A DNA stretch of 64,000 nucleotides from Mycobacterium sp. 852013-51886_SCH5428379 (GTDB lineage: Bacteria; Actinomycetota; Actinomycetes; Mycobacteriales; Mycobacteriaceae): the NCBI RefSeq assembly GCF_001665575.1, contig NZ_LZSU01000022.1:120776-184775 (forward strand), given 5' to 3'. The translations under genes and the position numbers were made by a program. Shown here in pieces: positions 49,357 to 57,776 of the stretch. The notes beneath the pieces were generated by a model, which was given only the letters and a program-made list of their open reading frames with translations, was not told the origin of the DNA and did not search any database. Position 1 is the stretch's first letter. Each line of letters begins with the position of its first letter.

Positions 49357-49684
49357 CGGGTGCTCCTTTTCCTTTCAACCACCACTGTGCTCGACCATAC
49401 CCAAGGAAAAAATAAAAGCCAGTCCCTCGGTTTTTCGTTCGGTCGGTGCGTATTGTCGTGTGCACTGTCGAATGCGACGACGGAAAATCTTTGTGCCGGT
49501 CGGACAACCCCGCGCGTTGAAGTTGTTCGCAACGGGCAAGCGCCGTGGCCGATCCAGCCCCACCATGGATGTGGAGCAGCGCGATATCCGCGCGCCCGGT
49601 GTCGAGCCGTCCGCCTCTCGAGGCATTCGCCATCTGAGCGTGGACCGGCCACACCACACTCCGACCGACCCGAGGACTTCAGCG
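49357..49684. other. Non-coding stretch of 328 bases with a low-GC segment
   Basis: Between the divergent small basic protein gene and the Rv1733c-like gene. The part from about 49385 to 49500 is clearly richer in A and T than the rest of the window (CAAGGAAAAAATAAAAGCC and TCGGTTTTTCG runs). No convincing reading frame was found. It probably holds both promoters and may bind a nucleoid protein. Confidence 0.5.
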
Positions 49685-50065
49685 ATGAACGAATGCCGAG
49701 ACGTGCCCACGCACGAGCCGATGGACTCCTTCACCCTGCGGATGCCGTCATGGATGCGACGACTGCGAGGCGGAAATCCGCTGGTGCGGACCAGCGACCG
49801 CGTCGAGGTGCTCGCAATGGTGTTCGCCGTCGTGTTCGCCGTTCTGGTGGTGCCGTTCGCCGGTGCGATCGGAACTGCGGTGCACGACACGGGTGCGGGT
49901 GTGGCGCAGGCGGCGGCCATCGCGCTGATCGCCTGGGTTGCGGTGGTGTTCGCCATCGTGACGACGTGCGCGGCGACGGTCGCGACGTGCCGACGACTGC
50001 GCGCACGCAGCTGGGAGCGTGGCCTCGACAACCTCGTCGGCCAGACGACCATCCCACCGGGCTGA
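49685..50065 (+). CDS. Rv1733c-like membrane protein lacking the loop domain
   Basis: Membrane protein of 126 residues. The conserved start TLRMPSWMRRLRGGNPLVRT followed by SDRVEVLAMVFAVV, the GTAVHD end of helix 1 (about 43-68), and the final RARSWERGLDNLV match the Rv1733c family of two-helix proteins. In Rv1733c about 80 residues of extracytoplasmic domain separate the helices; here helix 2 (AAAIALIAWVAVVFAIVTTC) follows after only some ten residues. Function of the family is unknown; Rv1733c itself is induced in dormancy. Followed by a DUF5994 gene. Confidence 0.75.
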   Translation: MNECRDVPTHEPMDSFTLRMPSWMRRLRGGNPLVRTSDRVEVLAMVFAVVFAVLVVPFAGAIGTAVHDTGAGVAQAAAIALIAWVAVVFAIVTTCAATVATCRRLRARSWERGLDNLVGQTTIPPG

Positions 50066-50120
50066 TACGGCCGCCGCGCACAGCCACCTACCCCGTGAGC
50101 CATCTTTGAGGAGGCATCCA

Positions 50121-50705
50121 ATGACGATCACCAGCGAACGCCCGCGAATTGATGTGACGCGCACCGGCCATCGCCCCGCTGCCCAGCCGCGCGTCGCCCA
50201 GGATCTGCGCCGTCGCAGGCGCTCCCAGATAGCGACGCTGCGGCTGCGGCTCAAGCCCGGCCACCGCGTCTGCGGACACGTCCAGGGCGGATGGTGGCCG
50301 CGGTCGGAGATGCTGGTCGGCGAACTGCCCCCGCTGCTCGACGCGCTGGCCCGCCGCTACGGGCGCATCGCGTCCGTCAGCGTCCACCCACACGAATGGT
50401 CAGCGGTGCCCGCGCATATGGAACTCCCCGAGATCGGACGCGTGCCCGTCGACGCGACCGCGGAGACGCCGCACATCATCACCCTCACCGGGCCGCGGAT
50501 GGGTCGGCTGGACCTGCTCGTCGTGCCGCCCTACACCGATGCCGAGGAGGCTTACCGGATCGTGACCGCCGCAGCCACCGCCACCAACGTCGCCACCCCC
50601 GAGGAACTGCTCGGTGAGCATTACCGGGGCGAGCCCGCCATGTTCGACGCGCAGTTGGCGCTCTCCCGGTGGGAATGTGAAGGGGGCGCGCCGGCGCCCC
50701 TGTAG
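50121..50705 (+). CDS. DUF5994 family protein
   Basis: Soluble protein of 194 residues. The segment RLRLKPGHRVCGHVQGGWWP then RSEMLVGELPPLLDAL, and later LLVVPPYTDAEEAYRIV, are the signature of DUF5994, a mycobacterial and actinobacterial family without known function. The first 40 residues are basic and probably disordered. A GAGGAGG ribosome site lies six bases before the ATG. Located 55 bases after the Rv1733c-like gene and probably co-transcribed. The C-terminus ends in a short Gly-Ala-Pro tail. Convergent with the PE-PPE hydrolase gene. Confidence 0.85.
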   Translation: MTITSERPRIDVTRTGHRPAAQPRVAQDLRRRRRSQIATLRLRLKPGHRVCGHVQGGWWPRSEMLVGELPPLLDALARRYGRIASVSVHPHEWSAVPAHMELPEIGRVPVDATAETPHIITLTGPRMGRLDLLVVPPYTDAEEAYRIVTAAATATNVATPEELLGEHYRGEPAMFDAQLALSRWECEGGAPAPL

Positions 50706-50709
50706 GTCA

Positions 50710-51843
50710 TCACGCGACGCCGTCGGCGCGGGCGGCCTTCTCGACTCCAGACGAACCCGACGACGCGGACGACGCGCCGGCGGCCGGAGACGTCCGCTGG
50801 GCCCTCCGGACGCCGCCGTCCCCGCTGTCGGTGTCCCCACGCGAGGGGGCGGTGCGCACCGCGCGGCTTTCGCTCCGGCTGCTGTCCCGCAGGTCCGCGG
50901 TGTCGATCGCGCTCCGGTTGACCGACGAGATCCGTTGCGACGCTTGGTCACCGGCGTCCCCCGGGTCGTCCGTGTCATCCGTCTCGGTCTCGGCCGGCGG
51001 CGGAACGTCCGCGTCGTCGTCGTCACCGGAGCCGAAGCGGGCGTCGGCCTCCACCTGGGTGGAGGGCCGGTCGTACTGCGCTTCGATGTGATCGCGCAGA
51101 TCGTCGTTGACCATATCGGCCAGCCACCCGAGGCCGATGTTGCGCAAGGGGTCCAGGAGCGGGACGTTCTGTTCGGTGACCATCTTGTAGGTGATGCCCT
51201 CGGACTTCCACGTCACCACGTCCCCGCGCGCCTCGGCGGCCGCGAGATCGAGGTCGTTGTAGGCGGTGGTGTGGATGGTGAACATGCCGTACACGGCGTT
51301 CGCCACAGCCAGCAGATCGAAGCGGTCGGGCCAGTCCGCCCAGCCGTCGTACTGTGCCCACAACTCGGTCACCGCGAATCCGGTGTTGGTCGGCACCCGG
51401 GGCGCCCACGGCACCCCGTAGGTGTTCTCCGGATCCCCGACGAGCAGGAACGACGTGTTCTCGCGGCTGACCGTGGTGTCGGGTCCGTAGTTCCGCAGCC
51501 AGAAGCCCGCGATCTGTGCGCCCTGGGAGAACCCGAACACGAGCTTCTCGCCGCTGTCCTCGCGCAGCATGTCGTCGAGCGTGAGCGCGCCGCGCGAGAT
51601 CGGGCCCTCCTCGCCGAGAACTCCCTCGGAGTGCGACGGGTCGACCGTCGCTTCGGTGGGCACCTTGACGCAGGTGTACGCCGCGCAGATCGAGCCGTTG
51701 AGGAGGTTCGGCGTGCGGTCGGTGCCGCCGAGCGGCTCGACGGTGTAGGCGGTGGCCGCATCGGCGGTCGGTGCGATCGCGGTGGGTGCGAGCAGCAGTG
51801 CGCCCGCCATGACGGCAGCGCAACTGAGATATCGGTGTGTCAT
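50710..51843 (-). CDS. Secreted PE-PPE-domain serine hydrolase
   Basis: Exported protein of 377 residues. A signal peptide (about 1-29, ending ADA-AT) leads to an alpha/beta-hydrolase PE-PPE domain (about 35-275) with the nucleophile Ser106 in GFSQG. Free-standing PE-PPE domains act as esterases on cell-envelope or host lipids in mycobacteria. From about residue 280 the chain is an acidic then Ser/Arg-rich disordered tail (GDDDDADVPPPAETETDDTD), unusually long. GGGGGGA precedes the ATG. No PE or PPE partner is encoded here. Confidence 0.88.
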   Translation of the reverse strand: MTHRYLSCAAVMAGALLLAPTAIAPTADAATAYTVEPLGGTDRTPNLLNGSICAAYTCVKVPTEATVDPSHSEGVLGEEGPISRGALTLDDMLREDSGEKLVFGFSQGAQIAGFWLRNYGPDTTVSRENTSFLLVGDPENTYGVPWAPRVPTNTGFAVTELWAQYDGWADWPDRFDLLAVANAVYGMFTIHTTAYNDLDLAAAEARGDVVTWKSEGITYKMVTEQNVPLLDPLRNIGLGWLADMVNDDLRDHIEAQYDRPSTQVEADARFGSGDDDDADVPPPAETETDDTDDPGDAGDQASQRISSVNRSAIDTADLRDSSRSESRAVRTAPSRGDTDSGDGGVRRAQRTSPAAGASSASSGSSGVEKAARADGVA

Positions 51844-51929
51844 GCGGTGTGTCCCCCCGGTGTGGCAAACGCCTTCGCCGACCACTGTATCGGTGCGCAA
51901 CAGGTGAGAGCCGCGGAACGCAGGTACCG

Positions 51930-53477
51930 CTATCGGACGGCGAACGTGATCCGGTGCCATCCGGTGGCGCCGTCCGGGACCGGATCGGCCCGCTCCGGCG
52001 TCTGCACCGTGCCGGTGTCGTCGGTGGCGCGGACGGTGATGGAGTACAGGCCCGGCGCACCCGCCTCCCAGTCGATGCTCCAGAGCCGCCAGGTGTCGTC
52101 GGAGTAACTTTCGCCGAGTACGGCTTGGCGCCACTCGCCCTCACCGCCGGGTGGGTCGATGCGGACCTCCACCTTGCGCACACCCCCGCTGTCCTGGGCC
52201 CACGCCACTCCGCCGAAGGTCACCGGGCCCGGCGTGACGTCAGAGCCGCTGCGGGGGACGTCGATGCGCGACTGCGTCTTGATCGGCCCGCGCGCCGACC
52301 AGCCCAGACGAGTCCAGTAGGCCTCGGCACGGTCGAACCGGGTGAGCTCCAGATCGACCACCCACTTCGTCGCCGATACGTAGCCGTACAGGCCGGGCAC
52401 CACCAGCCGGGCCGGATAGCCGTGTTCGGTCGGCAGCGGCTGGCCGTTCATCCCGACGGCGAGCAGCGCGTCGCGGCCGTCGGTCAGCGCCTCGACCGGG
52501 GTGCCCGCGGTGAACCCGTCCTGCGATGTCGACAGCACCATGTCCGCATCGGGCGCAACGCCCGCCTGCGCCAACAGATCTCGGACGCGATAGCCGGTCC
52601 AGGTGGCCGTGGAGATCAAGTTTCCGCCGACGGGATTGGATACACAGGTCAGCGTCACGACCTTCTCGACCACCTCGAACTGCTCGAGATCGGCCAAGCT
52701 ATAGGTGATCTCGCGATCGACCAGGCCGTGGATGCGCAGCCGCCACGATTCGCGGTCCACCTGTGGAACGTTCAGCGCGGTGTCGATGCGGTAGAAGTCG
52801 GAGTTGTCGGTGATGAACGACGGCAGCGCGACACCGGCGGGCTGCACGCCCGGCGGAATCGGCGGCGCCGGAGTCGCGGGGCTCGGGACCACGAACGCGG
52901 CCCGGTCCCCGGCGACCGAGGCCGCGCGTCTCGACAGCGTGGCGCCCGCAGCACCCGCCACCGCACCCAGCGCGACGGTGCCCAGCGCGATCAGCGACAA
53001 CCGGCGGCCCCGATCCGGCCCGCCGTCGACCGGGTCGGCGGCGTCGACGAACCGCCCCGACACCAGCAGACGCAACACCACGACCCCGCACACCGTGCCC
53101 ACGATCGTCGGGATGACGTCGGAGCCGGTGGCCCCGGCGCGGGACACCACCGCCGCGCACCCCGCGAAGCCGCCGGCGACGATCGCCACGCTGCCGATCG
53201 GCACCCGGCGGGTCTCCAGCGCGCCCGCCACGGCCGCGATCACCGCGATGACGAGCAACACGAGCAGCGAGAGCACCAGCTTGTCGGCCATGCCGAACGT
53301 CGAGATCGCCCACTCCTTGACCGGTCCCGGAGTGGCGTCGATGACCGCGGACCCGACCGCCGTGCGCGCGTCGGCCGCGGGCCCGAAGAACGCGGCCACC
53401 AACTCGGTGACCCCGAGGGCGACCGCGGCCGCGGCGATTCCACACCACGCCCGAGATGATCGTGCTGGACCGCCCAT
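51930..53477 (-). CDS. Membrane-anchored sulfite-oxidase-fold molybdoenzyme
   Basis: Protein of 515 residues. Four to five N-terminal helices (up to about 185) precede a molybdopterin-binding sulfite-oxidase-type domain (about 215-385) with the Mo-ligand Cys278 in VVTLTCVSNPVGG, and a C-terminal Mo-co dimerisation-type domain (WSARGPIKTQSRIDVPRSG, TFGGVAWAQDSGGVRKVEV). The catalytic part should face outside the membrane. Substrate may be sulfite, methionine sulfoxide or another small oxide; not decidable. Start is placed at the ATG 53477; a TTG nine bases earlier is also in frame. No ribosome site is clear. Confidence 0.88.
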   Translation of the reverse strand: MGGPARSSRAWCGIAAAAVALGVTELVAAFFGPAADARTAVGSAVIDATPGPVKEWAISTFGMADKLVLSLLVLLVIAVIAAVAGALETRRVPIGSVAIVAGGFAGCAAVVSRAGATGSDVIPTIVGTVCGVVVLRLLVSGRFVDAADPVDGGPDRGRRLSLIALGTVALGAVAGAAGATLSRRAASVAGDRAAFVVPSPATPAPPIPPGVQPAGVALPSFITDNSDFYRIDTALNVPQVDRESWRLRIHGLVDREITYSLADLEQFEVVEKVVTLTCVSNPVGGNLISTATWTGYRVRDLLAQAGVAPDADMVLSTSQDGFTAGTPVEALTDGRDALLAVGMNGQPLPTEHGYPARLVVPGLYGYVSATKWVVDLELTRFDRAEAYWTRLGWSARGPIKTQSRIDVPRSGSDVTPGPVTFGGVAWAQDSGGVRKVEVRIDPPGGEGEWRQAVLGESYSDDTWRLWSIDWEAGAPGLYSITVRATDDTGTVQTPERADPVPDGATGWHRITFAVR

Positions 53478-53576
53478 GCTGGCCAAGGTAGTCAGCGCAG
53501 CGACCCGAAGGGCTTACCGGACGGTGACGTCGGCTAGCTTGTTTACAGATCCACACTGAAATGGAAAGGGAGCTTG

Positions 53577-54335
53577 ATGGAGATCGAGGGCAAGAAAGCC
53601 GTCATCGTCGGAGGTGCCTCCGGCTTCGGTAAGGCCACCGCCGAGGCACTGGCCAAGCGCGGCGCGGGCGTCGCCGTGCTGGACCGGCCGCAGTCGAAGG
53701 GCAAAGAGGTCGCCGATGCGATCGGGGGCACCTTCTACGAGGTCGACGTGATGGATTTCGCGGGCACCGAGCAGGTGCTCAAGCAGGCCGTCGAGGCCCT
53801 GGGCGGGCTGCACATCGCGGTCACCACCGCGGGCGGCGGCTCGGCGATGCGGACCCTGTCCAAGAACGGGCCCCACGATCTCGATGTCTTCCGGCAGGTG
53901 CAGGACCTCAACACGGTCGGCACCTTCAACATCAGCCGGCTCGCCGCCGAGCACATGAGCAAGAACGAGCCCGAGGACGATGAACGCGGCGTCATCATCA
54001 ACACCTCCTCGATCGCGGCGTTCGAGGGTCAGATCGGTCAGGTCGCCTACACCGCGTCCAAGGCCGCGATCGCCGGGATGTGCCTGACCATGGCGCGCGA
54101 TCTGGGCAGCCTCGGCATCCGGGTCACCGCGATCGCCCCCAGCCTGTTCGCCACCGGCCTCACCGAGGGCATCCCCGACGAGTTCGCCGCGCAGCTCACC
54201 AAGGACGCCGCGTTCCCGAAGCGGCTGGGCCGCCCCGACGAGTACGCCAAGCTCGCCGTCGCGATCGTGGAGAACGCGATGCTCAACGGTCAGTGCATCC
54301 GGCTGGACGCGGGACAGCGCTTCGCCCCCAAGTAA
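53577..54335 (+). CDS. Short-chain dehydrogenase, 3-hydroxyacyl-CoA dehydrogenase type 2-like
   Basis: Classical SDR of 252 residues. Cofactor motif GGASGFG at 12-18, Asp37-like LDRP for NAD preference, Ser in NTSSIAAFEGQ and Tyr/Lys in AYTASKAAI. The sequence pattern around IGQVAYTASKAAIAGMCLTM is that of 17-beta-HSD10-type enzymes that oxidise 3-hydroxyacyl-CoA. A close-looking protein exists in M. tuberculosis (Rv1144 type, recalled from memory). AAAGGGAG precedes the ATG. A perfect 16-bp hairpin nine bases after the stop ends the gene. Confidence 0.9.
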   Translation: MEIEGKKAVIVGGASGFGKATAEALAKRGAGVAVLDRPQSKGKEVADAIGGTFYEVDVMDFAGTEQVLKQAVEALGGLHIAVTTAGGGSAMRTLSKNGPHDLDVFRQVQDLNTVGTFNISRLAAEHMSKNEPEDDERGVIINTSSIAAFEGQIGQVAYTASKAAIAGMCLTMARDLGSLGIRVTAIAPSLFATGLTEGIPDEFAAQLTKDAAFPKRLGRPDEYAKLAVAIVENAMLNGQCIRLDAGQRFAPK

Positions 54336-54344
54336 ACCCGCGAT

Positions 54345-54387
54345 TTCGGCGCGGAAACGTTCGCTCAGCGCACGTTTCCGCGCCGAA
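54345..54387 (+). terminator. Perfect 16-bp hairpin after the SDR gene
   Basis: Arms 54345-54360 (TTCGGCGCGGAAACGT) and 54372-54387 pair perfectly around an 11-base loop. It begins nine bases after the SDR stop and has no U-run. It ends only six bases before the predicted -10 box of poxB, so it may also influence that promoter. Confidence 0.65.
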
Positions 54388-54393
54388 TTCGCA

Positions 54394-54399
54394 TAGGCT
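54394..54399 (+). promoter_or_regulatory. Predicted -10 box of poxB
   Basis: TAGGCT, six bases before the GTG at 54406, so the transcript would begin at the start codon. No ribosome site lies between. Confidence 0.4.
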
Positions 54400-54405
54400 G
54401 CGCGG

Positions 54406-56142
54406 GTGTCGACCGTTGCAGATCACGTCATCTCCGCCCTGTCCGGCAGCGGCGTGCGCCGTGTCTACGGTCTGCCGGGCGACAGCCTCAACGGTTTCAC
54501 CGACGCGATCCGCCGCAGCGGCGCCATCTCGTGGGAGCACGTCCGCCACGAGGAGACCGCGGCGTTCGCGGCGGCGGCCGACGCCGCACTGACCGGCGGA
54601 CTGGCCGTCTGCGCCGGCAGCTGTGGTCCGGGAAACCTGCACCTGATCAACGGGCTCTACGACGCCCACCGCAGCCGGGTTCCGGTGCTGGCCATCGCCG
54701 CGCACATCCCGCGCAGCGAGATCGGGTCCGACTACTTCCAGGAGACCCATCCCCAGGAGTTGTTCCGCGACTGCAGCGTCTATCGGGAACTGGTCAGCAT
54801 CCCGGAGATGGCGCCGCGCATCCTCGAGATGGCGATGCGGGCCGCCGTGGAGGAGAACGGCGTCGCGGTGGTCGTCGTGCCGGGCGAAATCTTCCTGCAG
54901 CGGGCGAACGCGTCGGCCTGGAACGCCCGACCGGTGTTGGCGACCCGCTCGGTGGTGCAGCCCGACTACGCGTCACTGCAGCAGGCGGCCGCGATCCTCA
55001 ACGACGCGCAGCGCGTCACGATCCTCGGCGGCGCCGGCGTCGCGGATGCGCACGATGCGCTCGTCGAGACCGCCGCCACGCTGAACGCCCCCATCGTGCA
55101 CGCGTTGCGCGGTAAGGAGTTCATCGAGTACGACAACCCGTTCGACGTCGGGATGACCGGTCTGCTCGGGTTCGCGTCGGGGTACAAGGCCATCAAGGAA
55201 TCCGACGCACTGCTGATGCTCGGCACCGACTTCCCTTACGGGCAGTTCTATCCCGACCATGCCAAGGTCATCCAAGTCGACATCCGCGGCCGCCATCTCG
55301 GGCGACGTACCCCCATCGACCTCGGACTGGTCGGCACGGTCACCGACACTCTCGCCGCACTACGCCCGCTGCTGGTGCCCAAGTCCGACCGCGAGCACCT
55401 GGACCGTTCGCTCCGGCACTACCGCCGCACCCGCGCATCACTGGACTCGCTGGCCGTCAACGACCGCGACCGCAGCCCGATCCGCCCCGAATACGTTGCG
55501 GCGACGGTGAATCGGCTGACGTCTGAGGACGCGGTGTTCACCTGTGACGTGGGCTCACCGGTGGTGTGGGCGGCGCGGTACCTGACGATGAACGGGCGAC
55601 GACGGCTGATCGGCTCGTTCAATCACGGCACCATGGCGTGTGCACTCCCGCTCGCGATCGGCGCGCAGACCGCGTTCCCCGGCCGCCAGGTGGTAGCGCT
55701 GGCGGGTGACGGTGGTCTGACCATGATGTTCGGTGAATTGATCACGCTGATCCAGAACCGGTTGCCGGTCAAGGTCGTCGTGTTCAACAACTCGTCGCTG
55801 AACTTCGTGGAATTGGAGATGAAAGCCGCCGGGATCGTCAACTTCGGGACAGAACTGGTCAATCCCGACTTCGCCGCCGTCGCCCGGGCGATGGGTGCGT
55901 TCGGCAGACGGGTCGAGGCGCCGCGCGATCTGGAGGGCGCGCTCGCGGAGGCACTCGCATACGACGGACCAGCCGTCGTCGACATCGTGACCGCCCGCCA
56001 GGAACTCTCCATCCCGCCGGCGATCACCATCGAGCAGGCGAAAGGCTTCTCGCTCTACGCGATCCGCACGATCCTGGCCGGACGGGGCGACGAACTGCTC
56101 GATCTGGTCAGTACGAACGTCGCTCGCCGCATCCTCGACTGA
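54406..56142 (+). CDS. poxB: Pyruvate dehydrogenase (quinone) / pyruvate oxidase
   Basis: ThDP- and FAD-dependent enzyme of 578 residues that decarboxylates pyruvate to acetate and CO2 and passes electrons to quinone. The whole chain follows E. coli PoxB: RHEETAAFAAAADAALTGGL with the ThDP Glu, CAGSCGPGNLHLINGL, SDYFQETHPQELFRDCS, EYDNPFDVGMTGLLG, GDGGLTMMFGELITLIQNRL with the ThDP-magnesium motif, and the C-terminal EQAKGFSLYAIRTILAGRG that in E. coli becomes the membrane-binding helix. GTG start with a -10 box at leaderless distance. Convergent with the HxlR gene five bases downstream. Confidence 0.93.
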   Translation: MSTVADHVISALSGSGVRRVYGLPGDSLNGFTDAIRRSGAISWEHVRHEETAAFAAAADAALTGGLAVCAGSCGPGNLHLINGLYDAHRSRVPVLAIAAHIPRSEIGSDYFQETHPQELFRDCSVYRELVSIPEMAPRILEMAMRAAVEENGVAVVVVPGEIFLQRANASAWNARPVLATRSVVQPDYASLQQAAAILNDAQRVTILGGAGVADAHDALVETAATLNAPIVHALRGKEFIEYDNPFDVGMTGLLGFASGYKAIKESDALLMLGTDFPYGQFYPDHAKVIQVDIRGRHLGRRTPIDLGLVGTVTDTLAALRPLLVPKSDREHLDRSLRHYRRTRASLDSLAVNDRDRSPIRPEYVAATVNRLTSEDAVFTCDVGSPVVWAARYLTMNGRRRLIGSFNHGTMACALPLAIGAQTAFPGRQVVALAGDGGLTMMFGELITLIQNRLPVKVVVFNNSSLNFVELEMKAAGIVNFGTELVNPDFAAVARAMGAFGRRVEAPRDLEGALAEALAYDGPAVVDIVTARQELSIPPAITIEQAKGFSLYAIRTILAGRGDELLDLVSTNVARRILD

Positions 56143-56147
56143 CCGCC

Positions 56148-56822
56148 TCAGGCGGGTCTGGGTACGGTCGCCATCCGGCTCTGACCGATCCAGTGCGGGA
56201 CCGCCCGTCGCACGTCTACCGGCCCCGAGATCGTCACACGGCCGTCGAGCAGCGCCTGCTGCCAGGTGAGATCCCCGCGCCACAGCCGCGTCAGGGTGCG
56301 CAGCCCGGCCGAGACCACGCCGGTGACCTCGAACCCCGGATCGACGTCGCACACGTCGGCCTCGCCGGCGTTGACCACGAGCCACCACCGCGCGGTGCGC
56401 GGCGGGACGTCGGTCAGCCGAAAGGCCAGCGTGGTGCGGGTGACGGGCCACGCCTCGAGGGGGATGCCGCGGCGGATGTCCCACATCAGAAGGTGCGGGT
56501 CGAGATCCGCGTCGCCGAGTTCCCCGATCCAGCGCACGCCCCAGCGGCCCAGTGCGTCGACGACTTCCGCGAGTTCCCGACCGCGGGCGGTCAGGGTGTA
56601 GGTGGTCCGTCCGTCGGCCTCCGATCGGTCGACCACGCCCGCGCGTACCAGCGATTTGAGCCGCTTGGACAGCAGAGCCGGCGACATCTTCGGCACACCG
56701 CGCCGCAATTCGTTGAAATGGCAACTGCCGAGCAGCATTTCGCGGACCACGAGCAATGTCCACCGCTCGTCGAAGAGCTCCATCGCTTTGGCGACCGGAC
56801 AGAACTGGCCGTATCCACTCAT
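56148..56822 (-). CDS. HxlR-family regulator with C-terminal sterol-carrier-like domain
   Basis: Regulator of 224 residues. The winged-helix domain (about 5-100) begins GQFCPVAKAMELFDERWTLL and contains FNELRRGVPKMSPALLSKRL; Cys8 is the conserved HxlR cysteine. Residues 120-215 form a second domain (TTLAFRLTDVPPRTARWWLVV then DLTWQQALLDGRVTISG) resembling SCP2-like ligand domains. Start at 56822 has GGAGGT seven bases upstream; an in-frame codon at 56873 lacks one. Divergent from a methyltransferase gene 114 bases away, its likely target. Confidence 0.87.
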   Translation of the reverse strand: MSGYGQFCPVAKAMELFDERWTLLVVREMLLGSCHFNELRRGVPKMSPALLSKRLKSLVRAGVVDRSEADGRTTYTLTARGRELAEVVDALGRWGVRWIGELGDADLDPHLLMWDIRRGIPLEAWPVTRTTLAFRLTDVPPRTARWWLVVNAGEADVCDVDPGFEVTGVVSAGLRTLTRLWRGDLTWQQALLDGRVTISGPVDVRRAVPHWIGQSRMATVPRPA

Positions 56823-56936
56823 CCCGGGTACCTCCGTTACCTCCGCCCCGGCTACCGGTACATCGTCTCTCACCGGGCGACCCCTAGTACAGATCCGGAA
56901 CTGGTTTTACGCGGCGGCGAGCGCGACGATGAGTCC

Positions 56937-57764
56937 ATGGCAACAGACACCGCCACGGCCCGCGAACAGCAGGTGGCCGACAAACACCGCGCCATGTGGG
57001 CTTCGGGTGACTATCCGAGACTGGCCGCCGAACTCGTCGCGCCGTTGGGGCAGACGCTGGTCGAGGCGTTGGCGATCCGGCCGGGCGACCGGGTGCTCGA
57101 CGTCGCGGCCGGAACCGGCAACGCGGCCATCCCGGCCGCGCGCACCGGAGCGACCGTGACCGCGAGCGACCTCGTACCCGACCTGCTCGCGCACGGTCGC
57201 GCGCTGGCCACCGCGGCCGGGATCGAACTCGACTGGCGAGAGGCGAATGCGCATGATCTTCCGTTCGGCGACAACGACTTCGACGTGGTGATGTCCTGCA
57301 TTGGGGTGATGTTCGCGCCGTTCCACGAGCGTGCTGCCGACGAACTGGTACGGGTGTGCCGGTCGGGAGGTCGGCTCGGACTGATCAATTGGACGCCGGA
57401 GGGGCACATCGGCACCCTGTTCTCGACGATGAAACCTTTCATGGCACCGCCTCCGCCGGGTGCGCAGCCGCCGCCGCTGTGGGGCCGGGAGGAGCACGTG
57501 CGGAAGCTGTTGGGGGACCGCGTCACCGACCTGACGGCCGAGCGGCGGACGCTGCCCGTCGGACACTTCGGTGACGGCGCCGCGTTCCGCGACTACTTCA
57601 AAGCGGTCTACGGGCCGACCATCGCGGCGTACCGCAACGTCGCCGACGATGCGCACCGCACCGCCGAACTCGACGCCGCGATCGCCGGCATCGGCGACGA
57701 CTTCCTCCGGGACTCGCCGGTGATGGAGTGGGAGTACCTCCTGGTGACCGCACGCGTGGCCTGA
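56937..57764 (+). CDS. Class I SAM-dependent methyltransferase
   Basis: Methyltransferase of 275 residues, Ubie/type-11 fold. SAM motif I is VLDVAAGTGNAAIPAA (about 53-68), the acidic end of strand 2 is ASDLVPDL, and motif IV is DFDVVMSCIGVMFAPF. The region after 150 is a lid with a proline-rich loop (MAPPPPGAQPPPLWG). Substrate unknown; it is divergent from an HxlR regulator and 12 bases before an APH-fold kinase gene. No clear ribosome site. Confidence 0.88.
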   Translation: MATDTATAREQQVADKHRAMWASGDYPRLAAELVAPLGQTLVEALAIRPGDRVLDVAAGTGNAAIPAARTGATVTASDLVPDLLAHGRALATAAGIELDWREANAHDLPFGDNDFDVVMSCIGVMFAPFHERAADELVRVCRSGGRLGLINWTPEGHIGTLFSTMKPFMAPPPPGAQPPPLWGREEHVRKLLGDRVTDLTAERRTLPVGHFGDGAAFRDYFKAVYGPTIAAYRNVADDAHRTAELDAAIAGIGDDFLRDSPVMEWEYLLVTARVA

Positions 57765-57776
57765 CACGATGTGGGC

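Noticed and set aside
49674..49682. GGACTTCAG resembling half of a DosR box before the Rv1733c-like gene
   Set aside because: Only one half matches and it lies at ribosome-site distance from the start codon, so it is more simply explained as part of the leader.
53541..53549. GTTTACAGA before the SDR gene at 53577 as a regulon site
   Set aside because: It ends GA rather than GT and no matching left half lies at the right distance.
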